From Muribaculaceae bacterium (GTDB lineage Bacteria > Bacteroidota > Bacteroidia > Bacteroidales > Muribaculaceae), in assembly GCA_023664185.1 (NCBI GenBank), contig JAMPGA010000001.1, positions 589,840 to 653,839 of the forward strand: DNA of 64,000 nucleotides, read 5' to 3'. Below the pieces are notes generated by a model. The model made no database searches and was not told where the DNA came from. It saw only the letters and a list, made by a program, of their open reading frames with translations. The position numbers were made by a program, and so were the translations under genes. The stretch's first letter is position 1; the number at the start of each line of letters is the position of its first letter. Positions 28,122 to 35,194 of this stretch are shown piece by piece.

Positions 28122-29510
28122 ATGACTCACAGACTCATTCTTGCCCTGGGGCTCGTTCTGGGCTTCACGGCCTCAGCCAGCGCCGAGAGGGCATTGGCAT
28201 TTCCAGGGGCCGAGGGCTATGGCAAATATACAGTAGGCGGCCGTGGCGGTCGCATCATCAAGGTCAGCAATCTCAACGACAGCGGCCCGGGCTCGCTGCG
28301 CCAGGCCGTAGAGGCCGAGGGGCCGCGAACTGTGGTGTTTGACGTTGACGGCACCATTGAACTCCTCTCACCCCTGCGCATCGAAAACGACAGCATCACT
28401 ATAGCCGGACAGACCGCTCCCGGCCAGGGTGTGTGCCTAAAAGACTATCCACTCGTGATAAACGCCAGCGAGGTGATAGTGAGATATCTGCGCGTGCGTC
28501 CCGGCGACCGCTACAGCCACGATAGCGACGGCCTGGGGGGAGGACGATACGGACAGCGCAATGTGGTGATAGACCACTGTTCGGTGAGCTGGAGCATAGA
28601 TGAGTGTCTATCCATCTACAAAACTGAAAATCTCACGGTGCAGTGGTGTCTGGTGGCGCACAGCCTCAACAGTTCGGTCCACACCAAAGGAAGCCACGGT
28701 TTCGGAGGCATTTGGGGTGGCTACAAGGCTACGTTCCACCACAATCTGCTGGCCAATCACGCCAGCCGCAATCCACGCTTCGCGTCGGTGGACGGTACCA
28801 AATGGGTCGATTTCCGCAACAACGCCATCTACAATTGGGGCTTCAAAAGCGGATATGGGGGTGGCCATCATGCCGAAATAAACATGGTCAACAACTACTA
28901 TAAGCCCGGTCCGGCCTCTGAACACACACGTATCTTCGATGTGGCCGAAGACGCCACGGGCCGATATTACATAGCAGGCAACACGATGGTGGGCGACAGC
29001 GCCGTGACATCCGATAACCGACTGGGCATCACCGACTCACCCGGCAAACCCTATATAAGACACCGCCGCAGCGCGGGCCCAGATTCGGGCATCTCGCCCG
29101 AGGCTGTCCCGGAGACAGGCACTGCCACAGAGTCATGCCTGGTCAACGAGCCTTTTCCCTACGAACCTATAGCCGAAGACACCCCCGAGAGAGCCTACGA
29201 GAGGATTCTGGAGAGCGTTGGCTGCTCGTTTGCACGCGACAGCTATGACTGCGACGTATTGCGTCAGGTCAAAGCCGGTGTGGGTGAAAACGGCCGCAAC
29301 GGCATCATTGATACCCCTCAGCAGGTGGGCGGATGGCCTGAACTGGCATCAGCAACACCCCTGACCGACTCCGATGGCGACGGCATCCCCGACTCCTGGG
29401 AGACTGCCAACGGCCTCGACCCCCTCAACCCCGCCGACGCCACCGCAACCACCCTTCACCCCCAATATACTAATATCGAGATGTATATGGAGTGGAGATT
29501 GGGGAATTGA
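28122..29510 (+). CDS. Secreted pectate lyase-like protein, polysaccharide lyase family 1
   Basis: A 462-residue protein with a signal peptide (MTHRLILALGLVLGFTASASA). Residues 26-330 form the right-handed beta-helix of PL1, with AFPGAEGYGKYTVGGRGG at the start, the DHCSVSWSIDE stretch, and FHHNLLANHASRNPRF in the catalytic region typical of the PL1_2 group. The C-terminus has a calcium-binding thrombospondin type 3-like motif (DSDGDGIPDSWE). It cleaves polygalacturonate by beta-elimination. It lacks a lipobox, so it is probably periplasmic. It is the last gene of the susC/susD transcript. Its stop codon lies within the heptamer repeat. Confidence 0.93.
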   Translation: MTHRLILALGLVLGFTASASAERALAFPGAEGYGKYTVGGRGGRIIKVSNLNDSGPGSLRQAVEAEGPRTVVFDVDGTIELLSPLRIENDSITIAGQTAPGQGVCLKDYPLVINASEVIVRYLRVRPGDRYSHDSDGLGGGRYGQRNVVIDHCSVSWSIDECLSIYKTENLTVQWCLVAHSLNSSVHTKGSHGFGGIWGGYKATFHHNLLANHASRNPRFASVDGTKWVDFRNNAIYNWGFKSGYGGGHHAEINMVNNYYKPGPASEHTRIFDVAEDATGRYYIAGNTMVGDSAVTSDNRLGITDSPGKPYIRHRRSAGPDSGISPEAVPETGTATESCLVNEPFPYEPIAEDTPERAYERILESVGCSFARDSYDCDVLRQVKAGVGENGRNGIIDTPQQVGGWPELASATPLTDSDGDGIPDSWETANGLDPLNPADATATTLHPQYTNIEMYMEWRLGN

Positions 29511-29531
29511 GAGTTGAGAGTTGAGAGTTTA
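29504..29531 (+). repeat. Heptamer repeat (GAGAGTT) overlapping the lyase stop codon
   Basis: After GGAATTGA come three tandem GAGAGTT units. The TGA stop of the pectate lyase gene (29508-29510) is part of the repeat. The purine-rich strand is the sense strand of the gene. Confidence 0.75.
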
Positions 29532-29561
29532 AATTCGCGAGGATGATTTAACCTTTATCGC

Positions 29562-29720
29562 GCCTTCATAGAAGGCTCGGCATAAATAGCCCTTGGGCTT
29601 CGATCACAGCCTCTTAGATGCGATATATTTGTAGCACCCATGCTTTGGCATGGGTTTTTTATTATCAATTATATGCGACCTCTCCGAGGCCATTTCTGAC
29701 CCCACACCAAGGTGATAGGG
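29562..29720. repeat. REP-like hairpin cluster
   Basis: It contains GCCTTCATAGAAGGC (29562-29576), AGCCCTTGGGCT (29588-29599), ACCCATGCTTTGGCATGGGT (29636-29655) followed by a T-run, CCTCTCCGAGG (29679-29689) and a degenerate CCCCACACCAAGGTG unit near 29700. The 29636 hairpin with its T-run could terminate transcripts coming from the lyase gene. Similar units occur at 22.4, 46.7, 54.6 and 57.3 kb. Confidence 0.7.
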
Positions 29721-29807
29721 CTATAATTATTTTCATAAAGGACTTTCTTTCTCATGTGTTAACAACTGTTAAAATAGGGGGGGTGATTTTTTATATGAGA
29801 TATTGAC

Positions 29808-29815
29808 TACTTTTG
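29808..29815 (+). promoter_or_regulatory. Likely -7 box of the small HTH gene
   Basis: TACTTTTG fits TAnnTTTG, 21 bases before the ATG at 29837. No clear -33 element. Confidence 0.45.
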
Positions 29816-29836
29816 TGGCAAATTTGTCTACGAAAA

Positions 29837-30049
29837 ATGCACATTGGAAACCGAATTAGGGATGTATTGCGTGAGCAACGTCGCTCGGCAGCATGGCTTG
29901 CTGCCGAAATTTTTGTCACACGCTCACATGTATATAAAATACTGGCTAAAGAGAATATTGATTCCCAGCTACTTATGAGGATTTCCAAAGCTCTGGAGCA
30001 TGATTTTTTCGCCGATTTATCGCGAAATTTCGACTCCAAAAGTTCTTGA
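29837..30049 (+). CDS. Small XRE-family helix-turn-helix protein
   Basis: A 70-residue protein that is essentially a single HTH_3 domain: an N-terminal helix (MHIGNRIRDVLREQRRSAA), the turn AEIFVTRSHVYKIL, and a closing helix (LLMRISKALEHDFF). The ATG at 29837 is preferred over an upstream in-frame ATG that overlaps the -7 box. Proteins of this kind bind DNA as dimers. A 15-base inverted repeat 42 bases downstream of its stop overlaps a -7 box before the next gene and is a candidate target (inference). The AT-rich base use here and in the following leader differs from the GC-rich neighbours. Confidence 0.8.
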   Translation: MHIGNRIRDVLREQRRSAAWLAAEIFVTRSHVYKILAKENIDSQLLMRISKALEHDFFADLSRNFDSKSS

Positions 30050-30091
30050 ATCCAATTTGGAAACAAAATGTAGCTGATTCGGCAACACGAA

Positions 30092-30130
30092 ATTGCAAAT
30101 TATTTGCACTTTTTCAAATAAATTTGCAAT
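30092..30130 (+). promoter_or_regulatory. Inverted repeat overlapping a promoter, candidate operator
   Basis: ATTGCAAATTATTTG (30092-30106) and CAAATAAATTTGCAAT (30115-30130) are complementary except for one extra T, with an eight-base loop. The right arm contains TAAATTTG (30119-30126), a consensus -7 box for the lipoprotein gene at 30180. A dyad on a promoter next to an HTH gene suggests a binding site. Confidence 0.5.
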
Positions 30131-30179
30131 CGAATTTTAAATCATTCAAACACACAACATTTCAAAAATCAAGACTTCA

Positions 30180-30653
30180 ATGGAAAAGTTTACCAAATCT
30201 CTCTTCCTTGTCCTCCTCGCCCTCTGCTTCTCGGTCAGCCTGACCTCATGCGGCGGTGATGACGATGATCCCAAGCCCGATGAACCCGTAGGAAATACCA
30301 TAATAGGTCAGTGGGGATTATCTGTAACCCAGACCGACACTGACGGTAGCATCTACTCTCTGAGAATGGATCTGACCTTCAACAAGGATTATACCGGATC
30401 GATCGTTGAGACATGGACCAGCCAGTCGAGAGCAGCCACATCAAATACCTACGCAATGAATTTCAACTGGTCGACCACTTCTGACGCTAACGGCAACGAC
30501 ATCCTCAAAGTCAGCTATGTCAGCGGTGACCATAATACAGAACTGTTCTACGGCACATCTAGCACAGCCCTGTGGACTCGCCAGTATGTTCTGACAGGCA
30601 CAATCCTCAACATCTACGGTGGTGACGGCGTCTGGGTATTCAACAAAAAATAA
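30180..30653 (+). CDS. Lipocalin-like lipoprotein of unknown function
   Basis: A 157-residue protein. The signal peptide ends in lipobox SLTSC (Cys24), followed by an acidic linker (GGDDDDPKPDEP) usual for surface or periplasmic lipoproteins of this phylum. The mature part starts NTIIGQWGLSVTQTDTDG and ends GDGVWVFNKK, an arrangement of strands like Bacteroidota lipocalin-like (DUF4923/DUF5004-type) domains. The exact family and ligand are not identified. It follows the small HTH gene and the dyad, and is closed by a hairpin terminator. Confidence 0.78.
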   Translation: MEKFTKSLFLVLLALCFSVSLTSCGGDDDDPKPDEPVGNTIIGQWGLSVTQTDTDGSIYSLRMDLTFNKDYTGSIVETWTSQSRAATSNTYAMNFNWSTTSDANGNDILKVSYVSGDHNTELFYGTSSTALWTRQYVLTGTILNIYGGDGVWVFNKK

Positions 30654-30715
30654 TACCTGCCGACACTCCGGCTAAATTGAGACAACATAACATCTAACAA
30701 GGACACACATAGCAG

Positions 30716-30755
30716 CGGCCGGGCGATGCATCATGCACCGCTCGGCTATTTTATT
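30716..30755 (+). terminator. Rho-independent terminator of the lipoprotein gene
   Basis: GCCGGGCG pairs with CGCTCGGC (one G-T wobble), with a further palindrome ATGCAT in the loop, followed by TATTTTATT. Confidence 0.65.
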
Positions 30756-30774
30756 GTGAATCAATAATCAGGAC

Positions 30775-30857
30775 GCCTCCGTAGGAGACCACTTAGAGCA
30801 CAGCCTCGCACTGTGGTCTCGAGATAAAAAATCTCAACTCTCAATTCTCAACTCTCA
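30775..30857 (-). repeat. Hairpins and heptamer repeat at the 3' end of the PAP2 gene
   Basis: Hairpins CTCC-GTA-GGAG (30777-30787) and GAGACCAC/GTGGTCTC (30785-30792 with 30813-30820) are followed by a heptamer repeat at 30832-30857. On the minus strand the repeat reads TTGAGAGTTGAGAATTGAGA..., and its first TGA is the stop codon of the PAP2 gene. Confidence 0.7.
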
Positions 30858-31817
30858 ACCGCGTGAGATGTAGCGGGTGTAGGCGTTGAGGAAGCGTTGG
30901 GCGGGTTTGAGGCGCGATAGCGCTGTGACTATGGCGCAACCTATGAGGCTGACGCAGATGCCGGCTATAATGTCGATGATATAGTGATGGGAAGTATAGA
31001 CGGCCGTAAACCATATGCCAAGGCATATGAAGGCGAAGAGGGCTTTGAGCCACCACGAGCAGCGGGCCTGGAGGGAATAGATAAAGGCCACGAGCATATA
31101 GGCGGCGTGGAGCGAGGGGAAGGCGGCGAAGACGTTGGAGTTGCGCGAGTAGAGAACATCGAATATGCCCAGGCCGGTCATAGTGTCCCAGCGCCCCAGG
31201 CCTGCGGTCTCGCCATGTGTGCCGGGGATGAAGGTGAAGCCGTAGCTGTCGACATACCACGGTGGAGCTGCCGGGTGCACGTAGTAGAGGGCGAAGCCCA
31301 GCAGGTTGACCAGCAGAAAGGCTATGGCAAACTGCAGATATATGGAATACTGACGGTCGAAATAGAGCCACAGACCAAACATGATGGGCACGGGCACCCA
31401 GCACAGGTAGAAGCATCCGGCCATGAAGTCGAGTATGGTTGACTGGTGGAGTGCCCACCACTCGTTGGGGGTGAGCGTGAGGCCCTCGACGCTTATGCCG
31501 AAGAGACCCTTTTCAGCCTCGTAGAGCCCGACGATGTCTACGGGGTTCACCTCGTAGTTGGGCAGGATGTTCATCCAGTCATACGAGATGCCAAAGACTA
31601 TGAAGGGCAATAGAGCCACCACGAGCTTGCGTGTGGTGGCGGCCACAAAGAGCATACCCCCGAGGAAGATGGCCAGATAGAGATGCTCGGGCCTGAAGCC
31701 TACGAAGGCGGCCGTTACGGCCAGCCACAGCACCAGGCACGCCAGTATCACCGCTCCCTCGCGCCGCGAGGGGAAGTGGCTGCTCTTATCGGCGGTCGAC
31801 GAGCTGTTTGCGTGCAT
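30855..31817 (-). CDS. PAP2-superfamily membrane enzyme resembling AUR1/inositol phosphorylceramide synthase
   Basis: A 320-residue protein with about six to eight membrane helices. Its two catalytic blocks are FPSLHAAYM (near residue 236) and YTSHHYIIDIIAG (near 278), which match the PSLH and THHYxxD motifs of eukaryotic Aur1 more closely than the PSGH motif of ordinary PAP2 phosphatases. Aur1-type enzymes move phosphoinositol from phosphatidylinositol to ceramide. Bacteroidota make sphingolipids, and an inositol-lipid locus with such an enzyme is known in Bacteroides. The start overlaps the end of the CDP-alcohol phosphotransferase gene by 32 bases. Plain phosphatase activity remains an alternative. 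Confidence 0.8.
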   Translation of the reverse strand: MHANSSSTADKSSHFPSRREGAVILACLVLWLAVTAAFVGFRPEHLYLAIFLGGMLFVAATTRKLVVALLPFIVFGISYDWMNILPNYEVNPVDIVGLYEAEKGLFGISVEGLTLTPNEWWALHQSTILDFMAGCFYLCWVPVPIMFGLWLYFDRQYSIYLQFAIAFLLVNLLGFALYYVHPAAPPWYVDSYGFTFIPGTHGETAGLGRWDTMTGLGIFDVLYSRNSNVFAAFPSLHAAYMLVAFIYSLQARCSWWLKALFAFICLGIWFTAVYTSHHYIIDIIAGICVSLIGCAIVTALSRLKPAQRFLNAYTRYISRG

Positions 31818-32505
31818 GGCCTATACGGGCAAAGGCTGTGATGTTGGCAAATATGGCTATTACACCCATGGCGGCTATGAGGATCCATGAAGCGTCAAAC
31901 TCAGCGGGGTTGACGTTCTGGCCCACGATGCCGGTGGCGATGGCGCCGATGGCTGTGACCACCACGCGCTCGGGGCGTTGCATGAAGCCGATCTTACACT
32001 CAAGGCCGAGCCCTTCGGCGCGGGCGCGCACGTAGCTCACCATGATGGAGCCTACGAGGGCTATGAAGGTGATGAGAGCGGCTATGACACGGCCGGTCTG
32101 AATGAAGTAAAAGGAGATGCCACCCAGGGTGAAGAGCTCGCAGTAGCGGTCGAGCACGGAGTCGTACATGGCTCCAAAGGTCGAGACCATGCCGCCCAGG
32201 CGTGCCACCTGGCCATCGAGCATGTCGAAGAGCGAGAAGGCTATTATGAGAAAGCCGGCCAGCGTGACGAGCTGATAGTTCATCTGTGTGGGCGAGCCGG
32301 TGTAGCCTGCCCATACAAAGACGCCGGCGGCGGCTATGTTGCCTAAGAGGCCGATGGTGGTGACCATGTTGGGTGTGACACCCATGCGTATCAGTAGACG
32401 CACAAAGGGGTTGATGACGCAGTATATGCCCTGCTGGAGTGCGTCGCGCAGACGCTTGAAGGTGGAAGGCTTTGGTGTGTCGAGTGCCATATTTGATTGT
32501 GACAT
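31786..32505 (-). CDS. CDP-alcohol phosphotransferase (phosphatidylinositol-phosphate or phosphatidylglycerol-phosphate synthase type)
   Basis: A 239-residue membrane protein. The ATG at 32505 (MSQSNMALDT) is used; the longer open frame is antisense to the GtrA-like gene. The signature D-x2-D-G-x2-A-R-x8-G-x3-D-x3-D is complete (D94, D97, G98, A101, R102, G111, D115, D119). The enzyme transfers a phosphatidyl group from CDP-diacylglycerol to an alcohol, either inositol-1-phosphate or glycerol-3-phosphate. Its overlap with an AUR1-like gene favours phosphatidylinositol phosphate synthesis, but this is inference. Confidence 0.88.
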   Translation of the reverse strand: MSQSNMALDTPKPSTFKRLRDALQQGIYCVINPFVRLLIRMGVTPNMVTTIGLLGNIAAAGVFVWAGYTGSPTQMNYQLVTLAGFLIIAFSLFDMLDGQVARLGGMVSTFGAMYDSVLDRYCELFTLGGISFYFIQTGRVIAALITFIALVGSIMVSYVRARAEGLGLECKIGFMQRPERVVVTAIGAIATGIVGQNVNPAEFDASWILIAAMGVIAIFANITAFARIGHARKQLVDRR

Positions 32506-32534
32506 GATGGTTTTATTAGAGTAGAAGGGGGGAG

Positions 32535-33077
32535 TTAATCGTTGCTTGTGCGGGGGTCTTTTGTTCGGATTATTGCATTGACCAGCTTGATGGCAAATGG
32601 GTCGAAGCGAGTGTTGCGATACACGAAGTTTTTCTGTAGCAGGAAGTTCCAGAACAGCGACACTATTAGCGAGACGCTCAGACGGGCGGCTGCATAGTAG
32701 CCGTTGGGGCGGAATCCCATATCCTCCAGGAAGGTGAGGTGCTGCAGCAGGGTGTAGATGGCCTGGGTGCCATAGCCGTTGAGCACCAGAGAGCCCAGCC
32801 ATATCATGAGATATTTCACGGCCACGGCCTTGACGGGAACCGACGAGGCGTGGAACGTGAAACGGTAGTTGATGCAGCAGTTCACCACTCCGCCCACCAT
32901 GGCGCCAATGCCGGTGGAGAGCCAGGGGGCCAGATGGCAGAAGGCAAAGAGCACAAAGCCAATGCCCATGTCGAGCCACGAGGCTATCTGCGACGACACC
33001 GACGAGCGCAGGAATGTGGTGACTATGTCGCCGCCGTTGACAAATCTGTCCTTGAGCCTGCTGAATTTGATATTCAT
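32535..33077 (-). CDS. GtrA-like membrane protein
   Basis: A 180-residue protein with four hydrophobic segments. It shows the GtrA pattern: SSVSSQIASWLDMGIGFVLF at the start, VVNCCINYRFTF in the middle and LFWNFLLQKNFVY near the end. GtrA proteins are thought to help move polyprenyl- or lipid-linked sugars across the inner membrane. Here the operon partners suggest a role in lipid head-group handling or flipping (inference). It lies 29 bases before the CDP-alcohol phosphotransferase gene and 59 bases after the ATP-grasp-like gene. Confidence 0.85.
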   Translation of the reverse strand: MNIKFSRLKDRFVNGGDIVTTFLRSSVSSQIASWLDMGIGFVLFAFCHLAPWLSTGIGAMVGGVVNCCINYRFTFHASSVPVKAVAVKYLMIWLGSLVLNGYGTQAIYTLLQHLTFLEDMGFRPNGYYAAARLSVSLIVSLFWNFLLQKNFVYRNTRFDPFAIKLVNAIIRTKDPRTSND

Positions 33078-33136
33078 GATGTAGATGTGGTGGTGTAGTA
33101 GTTACTGAGTAGTGTTGCGTGGTGGAGAGGAGGGAA

Positions 33137-33973
33137 TCAGAGCCGGGCCTTGATGAGGCTGAGCACCTTACGGGCTATTACGGCCGATGCTTCGTTGCGG
33201 CAGGGGGCAAATGTGGGCCAGTCGTTCACGTCGATGATGGTGAATGAGCCGTCGGGGCTGACTATGGCGTCGCCGCCATACACTATGATGTCGAGCGCCT
33301 CGGCTGCGTGCGCGCATGTGTCCTTGAATGCCTCGAGATCAAAGCCCTCCGGCCCGGGTCCCTCGGGGGGCGAGAGCAGCGGGAAGGAGTGGTAGAACCA
33401 TGGGGTGCCGGTGACGCCGTAAAACTTCAGCTTCACGCCGTCGATGTGGCGGTTTATCACGGCGCGGCGTATGCCTCTCAGAAAGTATTCCTGGAGCATC
33501 TCCTGGGCTTCGAGCGAGTGGCGCACATAGGTCACATCCTCTTTATGGCAGGCATACATCTCGCCTTTCTTGATCCATGCGCGAGATATGCCCATGGAGT
33601 CGAGGCGGCTGGCCACGGTCTGGTTGGTGTCGACCATGATACTCTCGGGATATGGTATGCCCGAGCCTATGAGAATGCGAGCCATGCGCTCGCGCACACA
33701 GTTTTCCACACCGTAGCCTGAGTTGACCACCAGGCGGCCGTCGTCTTCCATCTGCTGGAGTATGGGGAATGAGCGGCGGTCGCGACACATGTGTATGACG
33801 TATTCCTCCCCGACAGCGCCGGCTATGAGCTGCTCCTCGGAGTATGTTCTCACCTCGCAGCCACGTTTGCGCAGCTGCTCGCAGGTGAGGTTGAGGATTG
33901 CGGCGTCGTTGCCTATATGGTTGGGCGAGTAGGATGCGGCGCGCAATATGGCGGCAATCTTTATGGAGGACAT
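33137..33973 (-). CDS. ATP-grasp-like protein of unknown substrate
   Basis: A 278-residue protein starting at the ATG at 33973 (MSSIKIAAILRAAS); an earlier in-frame start lies inside pdxA. The fold is suggested by an N-terminal Rossmann-like part, a middle segment with a likely ATP-binding lysine (RAWIKKGEMYACHKEDV), and a C-terminal DVNDWPTFAPCRNEAS that carries the acidic/Asn metal ligands of ATP-grasp enzymes. It resembles RimK/glutathione synthetase-type proteins and could also be compared with inositol-phosphate ATP-grasp kinases. The substrate is unknown. It lies 16 bases after pdxA in the operon. Confidence 0.72.
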   Translation of the reverse strand: MSSIKIAAILRAASYSPNHIGNDAAILNLTCEQLRKRGCEVRTYSEEQLIAGAVGEEYVIHMCRDRRSFPILQQMEDDGRLVVNSGYGVENCVRERMARILIGSGIPYPESIMVDTNQTVASRLDSMGISRAWIKKGEMYACHKEDVTYVRHSLEAQEMLQEYFLRGIRRAVINRHIDGVKLKFYGVTGTPWFYHSFPLLSPPEGPGPEGFDLEAFKDTCAHAAEALDIIVYGGDAIVSPDGSFTIIDVNDWPTFAPCRNEASAVIARKVLSLIKARL

Positions 33974-33989
33974 GGTCGTGCGGTGGGTG

Positions 33990-35168
33990 TCAGAGGGTTT
34001 CGAGTGTGGAGTCGGGGGCTTGATCCCTGCGCTCGCGGGGCTGGCGCGGGCGGTCGTGCTCCCTGTCGTCGCGCTCTTTTTTCTCTTTGGGCACACGGTC
34101 GCTGCCGCGGTCGAAGTTCTGCTTCTTCAGCGGGTTGGCAGTAGCTTCGGCCTCGTGGAGGCGATTGTGATAGATGTCGATGGCCGTGTATATTGCCTCG
34201 CGGAGCGACTGCGGGTCAGCATCGCCGCGTCCGGCTATATCGTAGGCTGTGCCGTGGTCGGGTGAGGTGCGCACAAAGGGGAGCCCGGCGGTGAAGTTGA
34301 TGCCACCGTCGCGTGTCAGGAGCTTGAAGGGGGTGAGCCCCTGGTCGTGATACATGGCCAGGATGCCGTCGAAGTGTGTGTAATTGCCTCCGGCAAAGAA
34401 GCCGTCGGCAGGATAGGGACCGAACACCAGAATCTTCTTCTTGTAGGCCTCTGCAATGGCCGGAGCAATGATTTCGGTCTCCTCGGTGCCTATCACGCCA
34501 CCGTCGCCGGCATGCGGATTGAGCCCCAGCACGGCTATGCGGGGCGCGTGGATGCCAAAGTCGTTTATGAGCGAACGGTTGAGGGCTTCGATGGCCTCGC
34601 CCACCGCCTCGGCGGTGATGCCCCGGCGCACCTCGGCCAGAGGTGTGTGGATGGTCACCAGCGCCACTCTCAGCCCCTCGGAGGCCATTATCATCATGGC
34701 TTTGTCCGTGGGCTCACCCAGACGATCCTGCAGATATTCGGTGTGGCCGGCAAAGGCAAAGTCGTCGCTGTGGATGGCGTTTTTGTTGATGGGACAGGTT
34801 ACGAGCACATCTATCAGGCCGTCGCGCAGATCGGCAGTGGCGCGCTCCAGGGCAGCCAGGGCGGCAGTCCCGGCTGCTTTGCTCACCTCGCCGGGAGTGA
34901 CGGGAGTATCCTCGGGCACCACATTTATCATATAGTTGCGGGGCTGGGCAGGATCGGCATCGGCAGCGCTCTCGATGGTGGTGAATTTCACCTCCGGGAG
35001 ATCCTTTATGGCTTTGCGCCAAAAGGATGCTATCTTGGCCGAGCCATACACTACAGGCACACACATCTCGGCCATGGCGGGATTCTCAAGAGCCTTGATG
35101 AGAATCTCGTAGGATATTCCGTTGATGTCGCCGTGGGTGATGCCCACGCGGAGTTTTCTGTTTTCCAT
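33990..35168 (-). CDS. pdxA: 4-hydroxythreonine-4-phosphate dehydrogenase with charged C-terminal tail
   Basis: A 392-residue protein. The PdxA core has the metal-binding histidines in GHTEYL, LNPHAGDGG and AMYHDQGL, plus VGITHGDINGISYE at the N-terminus. It oxidises 4-phosphohydroxy-threonine in pyridoxal phosphate synthesis. The E. coli enzyme has 329 residues; here the core ends near residue 345 and is followed by about 45 residues rich in Arg, Asp, Glu and Lys (KKEKKERDDREHDRPRQPRE), probably disordered. It lies between the DUF2723 and ATP-grasp-like genes. Confidence 0.95.
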   Translation of the reverse strand: MENRKLRVGITHGDINGISYEILIKALENPAMAEMCVPVVYGSAKIASFWRKAIKDLPEVKFTTIESAADADPAQPRNYMINVVPEDTPVTPGEVSKAAGTAALAALERATADLRDGLIDVLVTCPINKNAIHSDDFAFAGHTEYLQDRLGEPTDKAMMIMASEGLRVALVTIHTPLAEVRRGITAEAVGEAIEALNRSLINDFGIHAPRIAVLGLNPHAGDGGVIGTEETEIIAPAIAEAYKKKILVFGPYPADGFFAGGNYTHFDGILAMYHDQGLTPFKLLTRDGGINFTAGLPFVRTSPDHGTAYDIAGRGDADPQSLREAIYTAIDIYHNRLHEAEATANPLKKQNFDRGSDRVPKEKKERDDREHDRPRQPRERRDQAPDSTLETL

Positions 35169-35194
35169 TGTGTCGGTTGTGTCGGTGTAGACGG

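Larger units (their letters stand above)
29511..29836. other. 326-base gap holding repeats and the HTH-gene promoter
   Basis: From left to right it holds the rest of the heptamer repeat, a cluster of REP-like hairpins (29562-29720), an AT-rich stretch, and the promoter of the small HTH gene. No further coding frame is convincing. Confidence 0.6.

Noticed and set aside
29560..29720. CRISPR array
   Set aside because: The repeated units are short palindromes with variable sequence and irregular spacing, and no cas gene is nearby.
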